A stretch of DNA of 64,000 nt. It comes from Paenibacillus oralis (lineage in GTDB: Bacteria; Bacillota; Bacilli; Paenibacillales; Paenibacillaceae). The DNA lies in the NCBI RefSeq assembly GCF_003863965.1, contig NZ_RRCN01000001.1, forward strand, positions 623,923-687,922. The letters are read 5' to 3'. Positions 56,302 to 64,000 of this stretch are shown here, in pieces. A program made the translations under genes and the position numbers. The notes below the pieces were generated by a model. That model had not been told where the DNA came from and ran no database searches. It worked only from the letters and a program-made list of their open reading frames with translations. Numbering within the stretch: position 1 is the stretch's first letter; each line of letters starts with the position of its first letter.

Positions 56302-57180
56302 ATGAGTCTGCAAAAATACGAGATTTTGCTGAAGGCGGTTGAAACGGGAAGTCTGACAAAGGTGGGGGAGCAGTTGAATTTAACCCAATCCGCGGTCAGT
56401 CACGCGATTTCCAGTTTGGAGCAGGAACTGGGGCTCACCTTGCTCATCCGCAACCGTTCTGGGGTCCGCCTCACGAGCAGCGGAGAGCGATTGTTTCATT
56501 TTTTTCAAGGAATACAGCAGTTGAATGAGCGATTGTACCAAGAGATCGCCTTGATTAAGGGATTGGTGGCGGGCACCGTTAAGCTCGGCGTCTTCTCAAG
56601 CGTATCGATCCACTGGCTGCCGGGAATGGTGAAGGCTTTTAACGCCGAATTCCCCCATATTGAAGTAAAGCTGTACGACGGGCATTACCAGGAAATCGAG
56701 CAATGGCTCGCCACCGGCCATATCGATATAGGTTTTGTCAGTTTGCCCACGCTGCAGCCGCTTGATGTGACCGAGCTGAAAAAAGACCGGATGTTCTGCG
56801 TTCTGCCTCCCGGTCACGCTCTGGCGAACCAATCGGCCGTTTCCTTGGATCAAATCATCAACGAGCCTTTTATTATTCCGATCTCCGGCTGCGACGCGGA
56901 CGTCCGGCGGATTTTTATGAAGTATAAGGGGCCGCTAAATATCAAATATGAACTGGAAGATGATCATGCAATCATGTCCATGGTCGAGCACGGTCTGGGG
57001 ATCAGCATTCTTCCGGAAATGATTCTCGCCCATATGACTCATAACCTGTGCCTGCGGCCGTTGGAAGGCGAACATTACCGCACGATCGGGCTTGCCGCCA
57101 TCTCCAGGAACAATCTTTCCCCGGCCGCCGCCCAAATGTTTCAATTCATAACGGAATGGGTTGGGCATCATCAGCTTTGA
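56302..57180 (+). CDS. LysR-family transcriptional regulator
   Basis: Regulator of 292 residues: N-terminal HTH (about 1-60, LTKVGEQLNLTQSAVSHAISSLEQELG) and a two-lobe periplasmic-binding-like effector domain (about 88-290; GTVKLGVFSS, HIDIGFVSLP, VEHGLGISILPEMIL). ATG at 56302 has AAAGGAGCG upstream. Its TGA abuts the stop of the convergent epimerase gene with no base between. Target unknown; the divergent region carries an ATAAA...TTTAT repeat that could be a LysR site. Confidence 0.9.
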   Translation: MSLQKYEILLKAVETGSLTKVGEQLNLTQSAVSHAISSLEQELGLTLLIRNRSGVRLTSSGERLFHFFQGIQQLNERLYQEIALIKGLVAGTVKLGVFSSVSIHWLPGMVKAFNAEFPHIEVKLYDGHYQEIEQWLATGHIDIGFVSLPTLQPLDVTELKKDRMFCVLPPGHALANQSAVSLDQIINEPFIIPISGCDADVRRIFMKYKGPLNIKYELEDDHAIMSMVEHGLGISILPEMILAHMTHNLCLRPLEGEHYRTIGLAAISRNNLSPAAAQMFQFITEWVGHHQL

Positions 57181-58149
57181 TTACATGTTGCTCTTTATCT
57201 TCGCTTGCAGCTGCCGAATCGTATCCGCAATCCCTTTCTCATAGGGCGTACTCGGGATTTCGCCGATTCGGCGCCGGTACTTTTCCCCGCTTAACGTCAG
57301 CGGTTCTTCCGTCAAATAAAGCATCTCCACGATTTCTTTCATGGGCTTTTCAAACAAGCCGAGGAGCGATAGCGTGATTTTCCCTACAGGCCGAATCTTG
57401 CCCTTGTAGCCCGCGGCCCGCGATGCGATCGCCACGATTTGTTCGCCGGAAATGACCCCCGGTCCGGGAATGTGCCAGTTTTCCCCGTAGGTATCGTCGC
57501 GGCTGGCCAGTTCGACGATCATGCGCGCCGCGTCGGGCAAATAGACGTACTCGCGCGGCACCTTCATCGTTCCGATAAAAACGCCGTTTTTGCCCGCCGC
57601 GATAGCTTCCATCGTCGCATTCAAATACGATTGCTTCGCCGACGGACCGTAGTAATCGGGCAGCCTGGCGATCAGGGTATTCTTCCCACCCCAACCGTCC
57701 CGCATAAACAATTGTTCGTAAGCATGGCGCGCCTGGCCCTTCCGGGTGTGCGGTTTTTTCGGGTGATCTTCGGTGATGGGGTCCTGCGATGTTTTGCGTC
57801 CATACGGATAAATGCCGTCGACAAGCACCGTTTTCACTTGCAGACGCTTCGCCGCTTCCAGCACCGATTCTCCCAGCGGCGGCAGCTTCTCCGCCATTTT
57901 GTGATAAGCCACGTTCGCGCTGTTGATGATAGTGTCCGCGCCTTCCGCCGCCCGGACGATATCGTCCGGGCTAAACACATCCCCCTCCGCCAGCTTTAAA
58001 TGGGACGGGTTTCCCAACTGTTCCGCCATGGCGCGCAGCTTGTTCATGGACCGGCCGAAAACGACCGTTTCGATGTTTCGTTTCAAAAGCTCCGCCGTTA
58101 CGGGATTGCCAACGCCTCCGGTGGCGCCTAATACGATCGCTTTTTTCAT
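57181..58149 (-). CDS. NAD(P)-dependent epimerase/NmrA-type oxidoreductase
   Basis: Atypical extended SDR of 322 residues with Rossmann motif GATGGVGNPV (about 8-17), VFGRSMNKLRA (cofactor phosphate contacts) and ARLPDYYGPSA in place of the usual YxxxK context. Substrate unknown. GGAGGGATC precedes the ATG. Two palindromic TetR-type sites lie in its promoter (58177-58192, 58247-58262), so it is the likely target of the upstream TetR gene. Confidence 0.85.
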   Translation of the reverse strand: MKKAIVLGATGGVGNPVTAELLKRNIETVVFGRSMNKLRAMAEQLGNPSHLKLAEGDVFSPDDIVRAAEGADTIINSANVAYHKMAEKLPPLGESVLEAAKRLQVKTVLVDGIYPYGRKTSQDPITEDHPKKPHTRKGQARHAYEQLFMRDGWGGKNTLIARLPDYYGPSAKQSYLNATMEAIAAGKNGVFIGTMKVPREYVYLPDAARMIVELASRDDTYGENWHIPGPGVISGEQIVAIASRAAGYKGKIRPVGKITLSLLGLFEKPMKEIVEMLYLTEEPLTLSGEKYRRRIGEIPSTPYEKGIADTIRQLQAKIKSNM

Positions 58150-58176
58150 AAAATTGATCCCTCCGTTTTTGTTGTG

Positions 58177-58192
58177 ATTGATTGATCAATTA
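58177..58192. promoter_or_regulatory. TetR-type operator, site 1
   Basis: ATTGATTGATCAATTA around core TTGATCAA, 28 bases before the epimerase start. Confidence 0.65.
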
Positions 58193-58246
58193 CTATTGCA
58201 GTCATCAAACCGATTCCCGGCCAAATTTACTCCTTCATCATTGTTA

Positions 58247-58262
58247 GTGATTGATCAATCAC
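58247..58262. promoter_or_regulatory. TetR-type operator, site 2 (perfect palindrome)
   Basis: GTGATTGATCAATCAC, 16 bp, perfect. Centred 70 bp from site 1. Confidence 0.7.
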
Positions 58263-58340
58263 AAATTGATCATACTTCATCTTTTGTCCTTCCGCAAGCC
58301 CTAAATGGAATCCATTTTTGCTCTCCGCTTACCGGAGCCG

Positions 58341-58862
58341 TCAAAACTCCTTCAATTCAGGCATACCTATCGCTACGGAAATATTGCATAACATGCCCCT
58401 TGCCAAAAACAACATCGTCCGCTCCTCCGGATTTTCACTGCCGATTTCGCGAAACGCATCCAGAACCATTTGACGGACTTCGCCGAACCCTTGCCGCATC
58501 GCGGCCTTAATGGAATCCTCCGGAATCGTCTGGGCCTGCATCTGCAGCATGATTTCATTTTTATATGAGGCTAAAATATCCTCGTACGCCGCAATAAGCC
58601 CTTTTTCCAACTGCTCCGGAGACGCCGTTTCGACGACTTGCCGAAAAGAGCGGATGACCCGGGACCATGAAACTTCGAGCGCGGCCAGCAGCAGAGCTTC
58701 CTTACTCTTAAAAAAACGAAATACGTAAGGTTGGGATATCTGTGCCCGTTCCGCCACCTGCGCGGTTGTCGCCCGAAAATAACCGATTTCGGAAAACACT
58801 TCGATCGCGGCCGAAATAATCTCTTCTTTCCGATTCACCGAGGTTGCGCCGTTTTTTGCCAT
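58341..58862 (-). CDS. TetR-family transcriptional repressor
   Basis: Repressor of 173 residues: HTH (about 14-60, AAIEVFSEIGYFRATTAQVAERA-type helix pair, ISQPYVFRFFKSKEALL) and an all-helical ligand domain. ATG at 58862 has GGGAAGAG upstream; the longer frame from 58901 starts inside an operator. The palindrome TGATTGATCAATCA occurs once before this gene and twice before the downstream epimerase gene, so it probably represses both. Confidence 0.88.
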   Translation of the reverse strand: MAKNGATSVNRKEEIISAAIEVFSEIGYFRATTAQVAERAQISQPYVFRFFKSKEALLLAALEVSWSRVIRSFRQVVETASPEQLEKGLIAAYEDILASYKNEIMLQMQAQTIPEDSIKAAMRQGFGEVRQMVLDAFREIGSENPEERTMLFLARGMLCNISVAIGMPELKEF

Positions 58863-58886
58863 ACTCTTCCCGCCTTCAGATTGATG

Positions 58887-58900
58887 TAATTGATCAATCA
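58887..58900. promoter_or_regulatory. TetR-type operator, site 3
   Basis: TAATTGATCAATCA, 25 bases before the repressor start; same core as sites 1 and 2, implying autorepression. Confidence 0.65.
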
Positions 58901-58948
58901 ATAGTGTATACGAAATTTCTCACGGAGTAAACAGAATTTGCGGCGCGC

Positions 58949-58980
58949 TTGACATCATTTAGTTTAATTACTAAACTAAA
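58949..58980 (+). promoter_or_regulatory. MarR promoter with overlapping operator
   Basis: TTGACA (58949-58954), 17 bp, TAAACT (58972-58977). The perfect repeat TTTAGTTTA-N5-TAAACTAAA (58958-58980) covers the spacer and -10. Predicted start site coincides with the ATG at 58984. Confidence 0.6.
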
Positions 58981-58983
58981 GAC

Positions 58984-59436
58984 ATGAAAAGTCAAGAAGA
59001 AAGCCGCCGTAACCCGGCCGTGATCAAAAATTTAAGCCGCTTTATCGTACAGCTTGGGCGGCTGGAAAAACATCCGTTTGTTTTCGGAAAGGCGGGGCCT
59101 TTAACGCCCGGCGAAATTCATACCATCGAGGCGATCGGCCCGGAAGGAGGCGTATTCATGAGCGAGGTGGCCCACCGGCTGGCCATCACCAAGGGGGCCG
59201 TTACGCAAATGATCCTCCGTCTGGAGGAGAAAAATCTCGTAAGGCGGACGCCGAATCCGGCCGATTCCCGAAGCACGCTCGTTTCTTTGACCGCTGCGGG
59301 CCTTGAGGCCTACCGCGCCCACGAGGCGATGCATTTGAACTTTATACGCGATTTGAGCTCGCAGCTCGACGAGCGGGAAATCGAGATCTTCGATAAGTGC
59401 CTGGAAAAGCTCTGTCGTCATCTGACGACGGAGTAA
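58984..59436 (+). CDS. MarR-family transcriptional regulator
   Basis: Regulator of 150 residues with the winged helix in the middle (about 45-110; MSEVAHRLAITKGAVTQMILRLEEKNLV and wing RTPNPADSRSTLVSLT). No ribosome site precedes the ATG, and the promoter predicts transcription starting at the ATG, suggesting a leaderless message. Operators before it and before the next gene (59447-59469) imply control of both. Ligand unknown. Confidence 0.88.
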   Translation: MKSQEESRRNPAVIKNLSRFIVQLGRLEKHPFVFGKAGPLTPGEIHTIEAIGPEGGVFMSEVAHRLAITKGAVTQMILRLEEKNLVRRTPNPADSRSTLVSLTAAGLEAYRAHEAMHLNFIRDLSSQLDEREIEIFDKCLEKLCRHLTTE

Positions 59437-59446
59437 TTTTTGCGCA

Positions 59447-59469
59447 AATAGTTTAGTAACTAAATTAAA
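59447..59469. promoter_or_regulatory. Second MarR-type operator
   Basis: AATAGTTTA-GTAAC-TAAATTAAA, imperfect version of the repeat at 58958-58980 with the same N5 spacing, 25 bases before the next gene. Confidence 0.6.
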
Positions 59470-59493
59470 TTCCGATTTGAAAATGGGGTATAG

Positions 59494-60594
59494 ATGATGA
59501 AACAGGGTATTGTCGTCGTAGGCGGCTATGGGCAGGTTGGTCAGGTCGTCTGTCATGAACTCGCGAAACACTTCCCCGGCAACGTATATGCTGCCGGCCG
59601 TTCATATGAAAAAGCCAAACGCTTTTCGGACGAGCAAGGGGGCCGCGTGCTTCCTTTGCAGATGGATATGAACGAAGGGATGCCGGAGGACTTTTTCCAA
59701 GATGTTTCCTTGGTGGTGATGTGCCTTGATCTGCGGGATACGGGGTTTGTCCAGGCCTGCATCGACCACCAAGTCGATTACGTCGATATCACGGCCGACT
59801 ATTCGGTCATGGCGGACATTGAAAAGCTCCGTCCCGCCGGATCTACCGCCGTTTTAAGCGTCGGGCTCGCCCCCGGCCTGACCAATATGCTGGCCAAACA
59901 AGGCAAACAGCGGCTGGACACGGCCCGTCAAGCGGATATTTATGTTTTGCTCGGTTTGGGGGAGAAGCATGGGCGGGCCGCCATCGAATGGACGATAGAC
60001 AATTTGGCGGCCGATTTTTCCGTGCAGGAGTACGGCAGGAGACGTCAGGTGGCCAGCTTCACCGAAGGTAAAAAAACGCTTTTCCCCGCTCCATATGGAC
60101 AACGGACGGCTTACCGGTTCAACTTCTCGGATCAGCATGTCATCCCCCGTACATTGGACATCCCCTCCGTATCCACGCGTCTGTGCTTCGACTCCCCGCT
60201 GGTGACGCGCGCGGCGGCAGGTTTAAAACGCGCGGGCGGTCTCGGCTGGCTTGGGCGGCCCGCGATCCGAAACAAAGCGGTCGACCTCATGGAATCGTGG
60301 CGATGGGGTTCGGACAATTTTGCGGCAAAAGTTGACGTTTGGGGTGAGAAGGATGGCCGTCAGGCGATTTATCAAGGTTCGGTGTCCGGCGTTAGAGAAG
60401 GTTATGTTACGGGAAGGGTCGCGGCTTATATAGCTGGAAAATTGGCCCGGGACCGCCAGTCCTTTGGGGTATTTCATATAGAGGAACTTTTTCAGTCTGC
60501 GGAATTATTTGCGGAGCTAAAAGACGTTATTTCGTTGGAGGAGCGAATCGTTGATATTGAAAGTCATGAAGAAAAAGGCGGGATGGCTCGATGA
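59494..60594 (+). CDS. Saccharopine dehydrogenase-like NAD(P)-binding oxidoreductase
   Basis: Protein of 366 residues with N-terminal Rossmann motif VVVGGYGQVGQVV (about 7-19), AAGRSYEKAKRF and YVDITADYSVM, as in saccharopine-dehydrogenase-like (Sacchrp_dh_NADP) proteins; the rest has no catalytic motif I can name. The ribosome site is weak (ATGGGG). Follows MarR by 57 bases with a MarR-type operator between, so it is its probable target. Confidence 0.78.
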   Translation: MMKQGIVVVGGYGQVGQVVCHELAKHFPGNVYAAGRSYEKAKRFSDEQGGRVLPLQMDMNEGMPEDFFQDVSLVVMCLDLRDTGFVQACIDHQVDYVDITADYSVMADIEKLRPAGSTAVLSVGLAPGLTNMLAKQGKQRLDTARQADIYVLLGLGEKHGRAAIEWTIDNLAADFSVQEYGRRRQVASFTEGKKTLFPAPYGQRTAYRFNFSDQHVIPRTLDIPSVSTRLCFDSPLVTRAAAGLKRAGGLGWLGRPAIRNKAVDLMESWRWGSDNFAAKVDVWGEKDGRQAIYQGSVSGVREGYVTGRVAAYIAGKLARDRQSFGVFHIEELFQSAELFAELKDVISLEERIVDIESHEEKGGMAR

Positions 60595-60675
60595 GATCCT
60601 ATTTTCGTAAATGACCGCGCATGAGACACCGGCTTGCGGCTAATGGTCAAATCGTTTTTTTACAGGCGAAACTTT

Positions 60676-60684
60676 TGGTATACT
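60676..60684 (+). promoter_or_regulatory. Extended -10 promoter for ArsR gene
   Basis: TGG plus TATACT, 31 bases upstream of the start codon. Confidence 0.5.
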
Positions 60685-60715
60685 GTAACAAACAACTAGG
60701 AATGGGTGTCGCCTC

Positions 60716-61045
60716 ATGAATAATGAAGATCTGATTGCCGTGCTGAAGGCTCTGTCGAATGAGACCCGCCTCAACATCCTTTGCTGGCTGCGGGAACCGG
60801 AAAAGCTGGGCTGGAAGCTGCCGGACGCCATAAAACAAGAGTTTCCCGGCAGCGTCTGCGTGGGGAACATCCAGGAGAAATCCGGATTGACGCAATCGGT
60901 GATCTCCTCGTACCTTGCCTTAATGCAGAAGTCCGGCCTCCTGGAGTCCCGCCGCTATGGCCAATACACGTATTACAGGCTAAATGAAGCGGGGATCGCC
61001 GCATTTATGGGAGAACTCGCCGCCAAGCTGCAAACCGGGAGGTAA
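60716..61045 (+). CDS. ArsR-family transcriptional regulator (small)
   Basis: Regulator of 109 residues with a single winged helix (KALSNETRLNILCWL, SGLTQSVISSYLALMQKSGLL, YTYYRLNEAG). Classical metal-site CxCxxC motif is absent; single Cys residues at about 23 and 44 could serve redox or metal sensing. AGGAATGGGTG precedes the ATG. A CATCTA-N14-TAGATG repeat before the next gene suggests it represses the ene-reductase. Confidence 0.85.
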   Translation: MNNEDLIAVLKALSNETRLNILCWLREPEKLGWKLPDAIKQEFPGSVCVGNIQEKSGLTQSVISSYLALMQKSGLLESRRYGQYTYYRLNEAGIAAFMGELAAKLQTGR

Positions 61046-61084
61046 CCCTTCAGGTTGCTTCACGGGGTTGCATTTTGATCTATT

Positions 61085-61110
61085 CATCTATATATTTAGA
61101 TTTGTAGATG
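61085..61110. promoter_or_regulatory. ArsR-type operator before the ene-reductase
   Basis: CATCTA-N14-TAGATG with inner ATATATTTAGAT, overlapping a likely promoter (TTGATC near 61076). Confidence 0.5.
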
Positions 61111-61153
61111 TATGTTTTTTGCGGCTTTATCCTAAAAATAGGAGGAGAGAAAT

Positions 61154-62263
61154 ATGACCCAATCCAAAGCGGCAGCCCTGTTCAAGCCTTTTGAAGGGGG
61201 ACACCTGAAGCTGGACAATCGTATCGTGATGGCGCCGATGACCCGATCCTTTTCGCCGGACGGCATTCCCGGACCCAATGTGGCCGGATATTACCGCCGG
61301 AGAGCGGAAAATGGCGTCGGCCTGATCATCACCGAAGGAACGCTCATTAATCATCCGGCGGCAGGGGCCGATCATGACGTGCCGCATTTTTACGGGGAAG
61401 CGGCGCTGGAAGGATGGGCGCGCGTCGTCCGCGAAGTGCATGAAGCCGGCGGCAAAATCGCTCCGCAAATCTGGCATACCGGCACCGCCCGCCAGCGCGA
61501 GAAATTCCCCGATTCGGACGCCGATCCAATCGGCCCGTCGGGCCTCAGCCTGACCGGCGAACCGGTATCGGAGCCGCTGACGGTCAGCGAGATCAAAGGG
61601 CTCGTTCAGGCCTATGCGCAGGCCGCGGCTGACGCGAAACGCATCGGCTTCGACGCGGTGGAGCTCCATGGGGCGCACGGCTACTTGATCGACCAGTTTT
61701 TCTGGGAAGTGACCAATAAACGCACGGATGAATACGGCGGCGACCTGGTGGGCCGCACCCGCTTCGCCGTGGAAGTGATCGAAGCGGTACGGGCCGCGGT
61801 CGGCCCCGACTTCCCGATCATCTTCCGCTTCTCGCAATGGAAGGCGGTCGATTACAACGCCAAGCTGGCGGCGACGCCGGAGGAGCTGGAGCGCTTCCTT
61901 GCGCCGCTGTCTGCGGCTGGCGTCGACATCTTCCACGCCTCAACGCGCCGCTTCTGGGAGCCGGAGTTTGAGGGGTCGGACCTCAACCTGGCAGGGTGGA
62001 CGCGCAAGCTTACCGGCAAACCGGCGATCACGGTCGGCTCCGTGGGCCTGAACTCCGAGTTCACCAGCTTGTTCGAGTCCGGCAAAGGCAGCGAAACCGC
62101 CAGCATCGACAATTTGATCGAACGCTTGGAACGCGAAGAGTTCGACCTCGTCGCCGTCGGCCGCGCCCTGCTGACCGATCCGGCCTGGGCGGCCAAGATC
62201 AGGGACGGCCGCACCGACGAACTGCAGCCGTTCACCCGCGAGTCGCTGGCCACGCTGAGCTGA
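61154..62263 (+). CDS. Old Yellow Enzyme-type NADH:flavin oxidoreductase
   Basis: FMN-dependent ene-reductase of 369 residues, a complete TIM barrel. N-terminal LDNRIVMAPMTRSF, the substrate-binding pair in ELHGAHGYLIDQFF (HxxH) and C-terminal VAVGRALLTDPAWAAKI are typical. Reduces activated C=C bonds of electrophiles such as enones or quinones. GGAGGAGAG precedes the ATG. Downstream of the ArsR gene by 108 bases. Electrophile detoxification would suit a Cys-containing small repressor. Confidence 0.92.
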   Translation: MTQSKAAALFKPFEGGHLKLDNRIVMAPMTRSFSPDGIPGPNVAGYYRRRAENGVGLIITEGTLINHPAAGADHDVPHFYGEAALEGWARVVREVHEAGGKIAPQIWHTGTARQREKFPDSDADPIGPSGLSLTGEPVSEPLTVSEIKGLVQAYAQAAADAKRIGFDAVELHGAHGYLIDQFFWEVTNKRTDEYGGDLVGRTRFAVEVIEAVRAAVGPDFPIIFRFSQWKAVDYNAKLAATPEELERFLAPLSAAGVDIFHASTRRFWEPEFEGSDLNLAGWTRKLTGKPAITVGSVGLNSEFTSLFESGKGSETASIDNLIERLEREEFDLVAVGRALLTDPAWAAKIRDGRTDELQPFTRESLATLS

Positions 62264-62301
62264 ATTTCGTTGAGCCGGAGTACAGGAACACGCTTGATTT
62301 C

Positions 62302-62337
62302 AAGACCTTTTCGGACCAGAGCCGAAAAGGTCTTTTT
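62302..62337 (+). terminator. Terminator of ene-reductase
   Basis: AAGACCTTTTCGG / CCGAAAAGGTCTT perfect 13-base stem followed by TTT. Confidence 0.92.
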
Positions 62338-62438
62338 ACCGTAACAAAACGTTTATCAACGCACATTCCAGGGTGACGGGACCGCGGTTAGTGGCAATTT
62401 TCCCCACGTTTGCTCCCTGTAACGGACCGGAGTTCCCC

Positions 62439-62623
62439 GTAACGGACTGTAATGACGCTAATCGCTCATTTCCCGGGTATTTCCTGACCTAACGGACACA
62501 GGTGACGCTATTCGGCTCCAAATGGAGCTATTTTTGCAGATTTGCCGGGAATAAGGTCGCCTCTGTCCGTTAAAATTCGGAATCCTCTGTTTTTGGCCAA
62601 ATAGAGGCTCTGGGGTCCGTTAG
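62439..62623. repeat. Intergenic tetrad repeat, family D, copy 2
   Basis: Units GTAACGGACTG...CTAATC at 62439, CTAACGGACAC...CTATTC at 62489, inverted GAATAAGGTCG...GTCCGTTAA at 62549 and AAATAGAGG...GTCCGTTAG at 62599. Starts are 50, 60 and 50 bp apart, as in copy 1. The rest of the 614-base gap (62640-62800) shows nothing recognisable. Confidence 0.88.
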
Positions 62624-62807
62624 CCTTCACCGTTTTGCGTCTCACATCCTCTCGCATTCAACCTCCCGGCGTCTCGCGAGGGCCTCGCTTCCAGCTTCCT
62701 TTCAACGTGTTCCTCTCTTCCCTTCCTAAATTAAAGACGGTTCCTTTAATAAGACACTGTTCAGAAAAGATATTAAGGTATGTTGTAACCCACCCTTTAA
62801 AACAATA

Positions 62808-62838
62808 GCTTCACCCTCTGATAAACAGCGGGCGAAGC
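62808..62838 (-). terminator. Terminator of serine hydrolase gene
   Basis: GCTTC(G/A)CCC / GGG(T/C)GAAGC stem with UAUUGUUUU after it on the minus strand. Confidence 0.65.
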
Positions 62839-62877
62839 CAGGTGCAAGGCGGTCAGACGACCACCCATCTTTGAAGC

Positions 62878-64000
62878 TTACTTGTGCGTCAGCGAAATTT
62901 TGAATACATCGCCTGCCCCGCCGCCAAAGACGATCAGGCCGCCTTCCGGCAGGAGCGCGGTGTTGATGCCGCTGGCAACGGAGAAATTCACCAAAGCTCC
63001 TTCCGCATTATAGACGGCGAAGCCGCCACTCTGCGGGAAATCTACGGTCATTGTCTGCCCGGCTGCTTCCGCGCCGATCTTGTACCAGCGCACGTAACCC
63101 GTGTCCGGGATCGTCACAATCGAAGCGGCGGCGCCGGAGATGGGCGCCAAAGCTGTTTCGGCGGTATACGTCCGGCCGTCGGCCCGGAGATATTCCGTTC
63201 CGTCCTGGCGGAAGAAGTCCAGATCGAAGGCGTCGCGGCCGTTCATGACCGGGATTTCGGCGACGTTCACCGCATGGTCTTCATCCGTAATTTTCGTCCC
63301 ATTGGCATAGCCGCCTTCCTTGTCCAGGCCGATCGTTTTCGTTAATACCGAAGGAGAAAGATAGAACAGCGAATTGATCTTTTCGTCCAATGCATAATAA
63401 GTTCGTCCTTCCCGCTCTGTCCAAGCTTCGGCAACCGTCTTGTCCAGCGGGTTCTCGTCCAGCTTCTGGTATTCATAATAAGCCATCACCGACTGCCCGA
63501 GGCCGGGGAACTCCAGATAAGTCTTGACGCGGATGTACGTATGCCCGTTCGTCTGTTCGTCGAAGCTGATGACGGTGCGGCCGTCAACGCCGGTAAACTC
63601 CTCCTCCCCGGTATAGACGTAGGTTTGCGCCGGAATCATACCGCTCAATAACCCGGGCAGCTCCACCTCTCCGTTTTCGATCGTGACGTGGAGCGTCGAG
63701 CCCACATTACCGTATAAGCCGGAGTAAGCTTGCAGACCGTCCGGCGGGTCCATTTTCACGGGAGCCTCAAAGGTCTTGTCCGGGAGAATATCGGCGATGC
63801 CGCCCGTCTCCTTCAGGTATACCAGCAAAATATTCGACGCCGCCGCCGTATTCATGATGGACGAGCCGCCTGACGTGAGCAGCGCGATCGAGATATTCTC
63901 TTCCGGCAGAGCGATTAGCGCCGAATGATACACAATGGTATCGCCGCCTTTGGTTACCGCTTTGATACCGTAATCCCCGAACGGAGCCAGATCGACCGAG
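62878..64000 (-). CDS. Beta-lactamase-family serine hydrolase, C-terminal part
   Basis: At least 373 residues; the frame is open to the window edge, so the catalytic SxxK and YxN motifs lie outside. GIKAVTKGGDTIVYHSALIALPEENISIALLTSGG matches the KTG-box region of class C-like serine hydrolases (the first part reads through the GTG at 63933, which is not a start). After it come about 300 residues of beta-rich sequence, longer than in simple esterases. Probably an exported or membrane-anchored peptidase/esterase; the role is not decidable from this part. Confidence 0.75.
   Translation of the reverse strand, partial: SVDLAPFGDYGIKAVTKGGDTIVYHSALIALPEENISIALLTSGGSSIMNTAAASNILLVYLKETGGIADILPDKTFEAPVKMDPPDGLQAYSGLYGNVGSTLHVTIENGEVELPGLLSGMIPAQTYVYTGEEEFTGVDGRTVISFDEQTNGHTYIRVKTYLEFPGLGQSVMAYYEYQKLDENPLDKTVAEAWTEREGRTYYALDEKINSLFYLSPSVLTKTIGLDKEGGYANGTKITDEDHAVNVAEIPVMNGRDAFDLDFFRQDGTEYLRADGRTYTAETALAPISGAAASIVTIPDTGYVRWYKIGAEAAGQTMTVDFPQSGGFAVYNAEGALVNFSVASGINTALLPEGGLIVFGGGAGDVFKISLTHK

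Overview
The window looks like chromosome from a Gram-positive Paenibacillaceae bacterium (Paenibacillus or a close relative). Supporting signs are roughly 50-55% GC, strong AGGAGG-type ribosome sites, sigma-A promoters with CcpA cre boxes, lipoprotein sugar-binding proteins with MalFG/LplBC-type permeases but no local ATPase, a YesMN-type two-component pair, a manganese pyrophosphatase, and a BglG/LicR-type PRD regulator with a cellobiose PTS. This placement is inferred from gene families. No rRNA, tRNA, CRISPR array or prophage was seen.

Layout. 1-9.4 kb: truncated LysE exporter, amino acid permease, a small conserved protein, a SulP transporter broken by an in-frame stop, an MFS pump, ppaC and an OmpR-type two-component system. 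9.5-11 kb: a complete IS3-family element inserted into an intergenic repeat. 11-17 kb: GNAT and hflX (with a candidate attenuator leader), DUF2500 protein, SDR and divergent WYL regulator. 16.3-31 kb: three carbohydrate transcription units on the minus strand (ABC importer + GH2 + MBL hydrolase; ABC importer + GH43-CBM; lone GH43) and two paralogous ArsR-like regulators with large ligand-type C-termini. 31-35 kb: VTT protein, MFS pump and a wHTH-TPR regulator separated by a MITE-like element. 35.7-45 kb: YesM/YesN-type pair, LplBC-type permeases, binding protein and GH42 beta-galactosidase. 45-50.6 kb: PRD activator, PTS IIA-IIB-IIC and GH1 6-phospho-beta-glucosidase. 50.7-54.3 kb: HNH-repeat microprotein, Uma2 endonuclease and a large cytoplasmic metzincin-like protease. 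54.7-64 kb: DUF554, DUF805, then regulator/oxidoreductase pairs (LysR, TetR-epimerase, MarR-saccharopine dehydrogenase-like, ArsR-OYE) and the end of a serine hydrolase.

How it works together. The centre of the window is a plant-polysaccharide module. Oligosaccharides are imported intact by CUT1 ABC systems (presumably energised by a shared MsmX-type ATPase encoded elsewhere) or by the PTS. They are then cut in the cytoplasm by GH2, GH43, GH42 and GH1 enzymes, none of which has a signal peptide. Three of the operons share one promoter design: a cre box containing the -35 hexamer, a 17-bp spacer, a -10 box, and an AT-rich inverted repeat just after the predicted start site.

The most unusual signal is intergenic. 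Five sequence-distinct repeat families recur in gaps between genes. Four of them (A-D) share one geometry: four units of about 25 bp, two forward then two inverted, spaced about 50/60/50 bp. The fifth (E) has four units at 51/70/51 bp with variable orientation. One copy carries the IS element. I do not recognise these elements.
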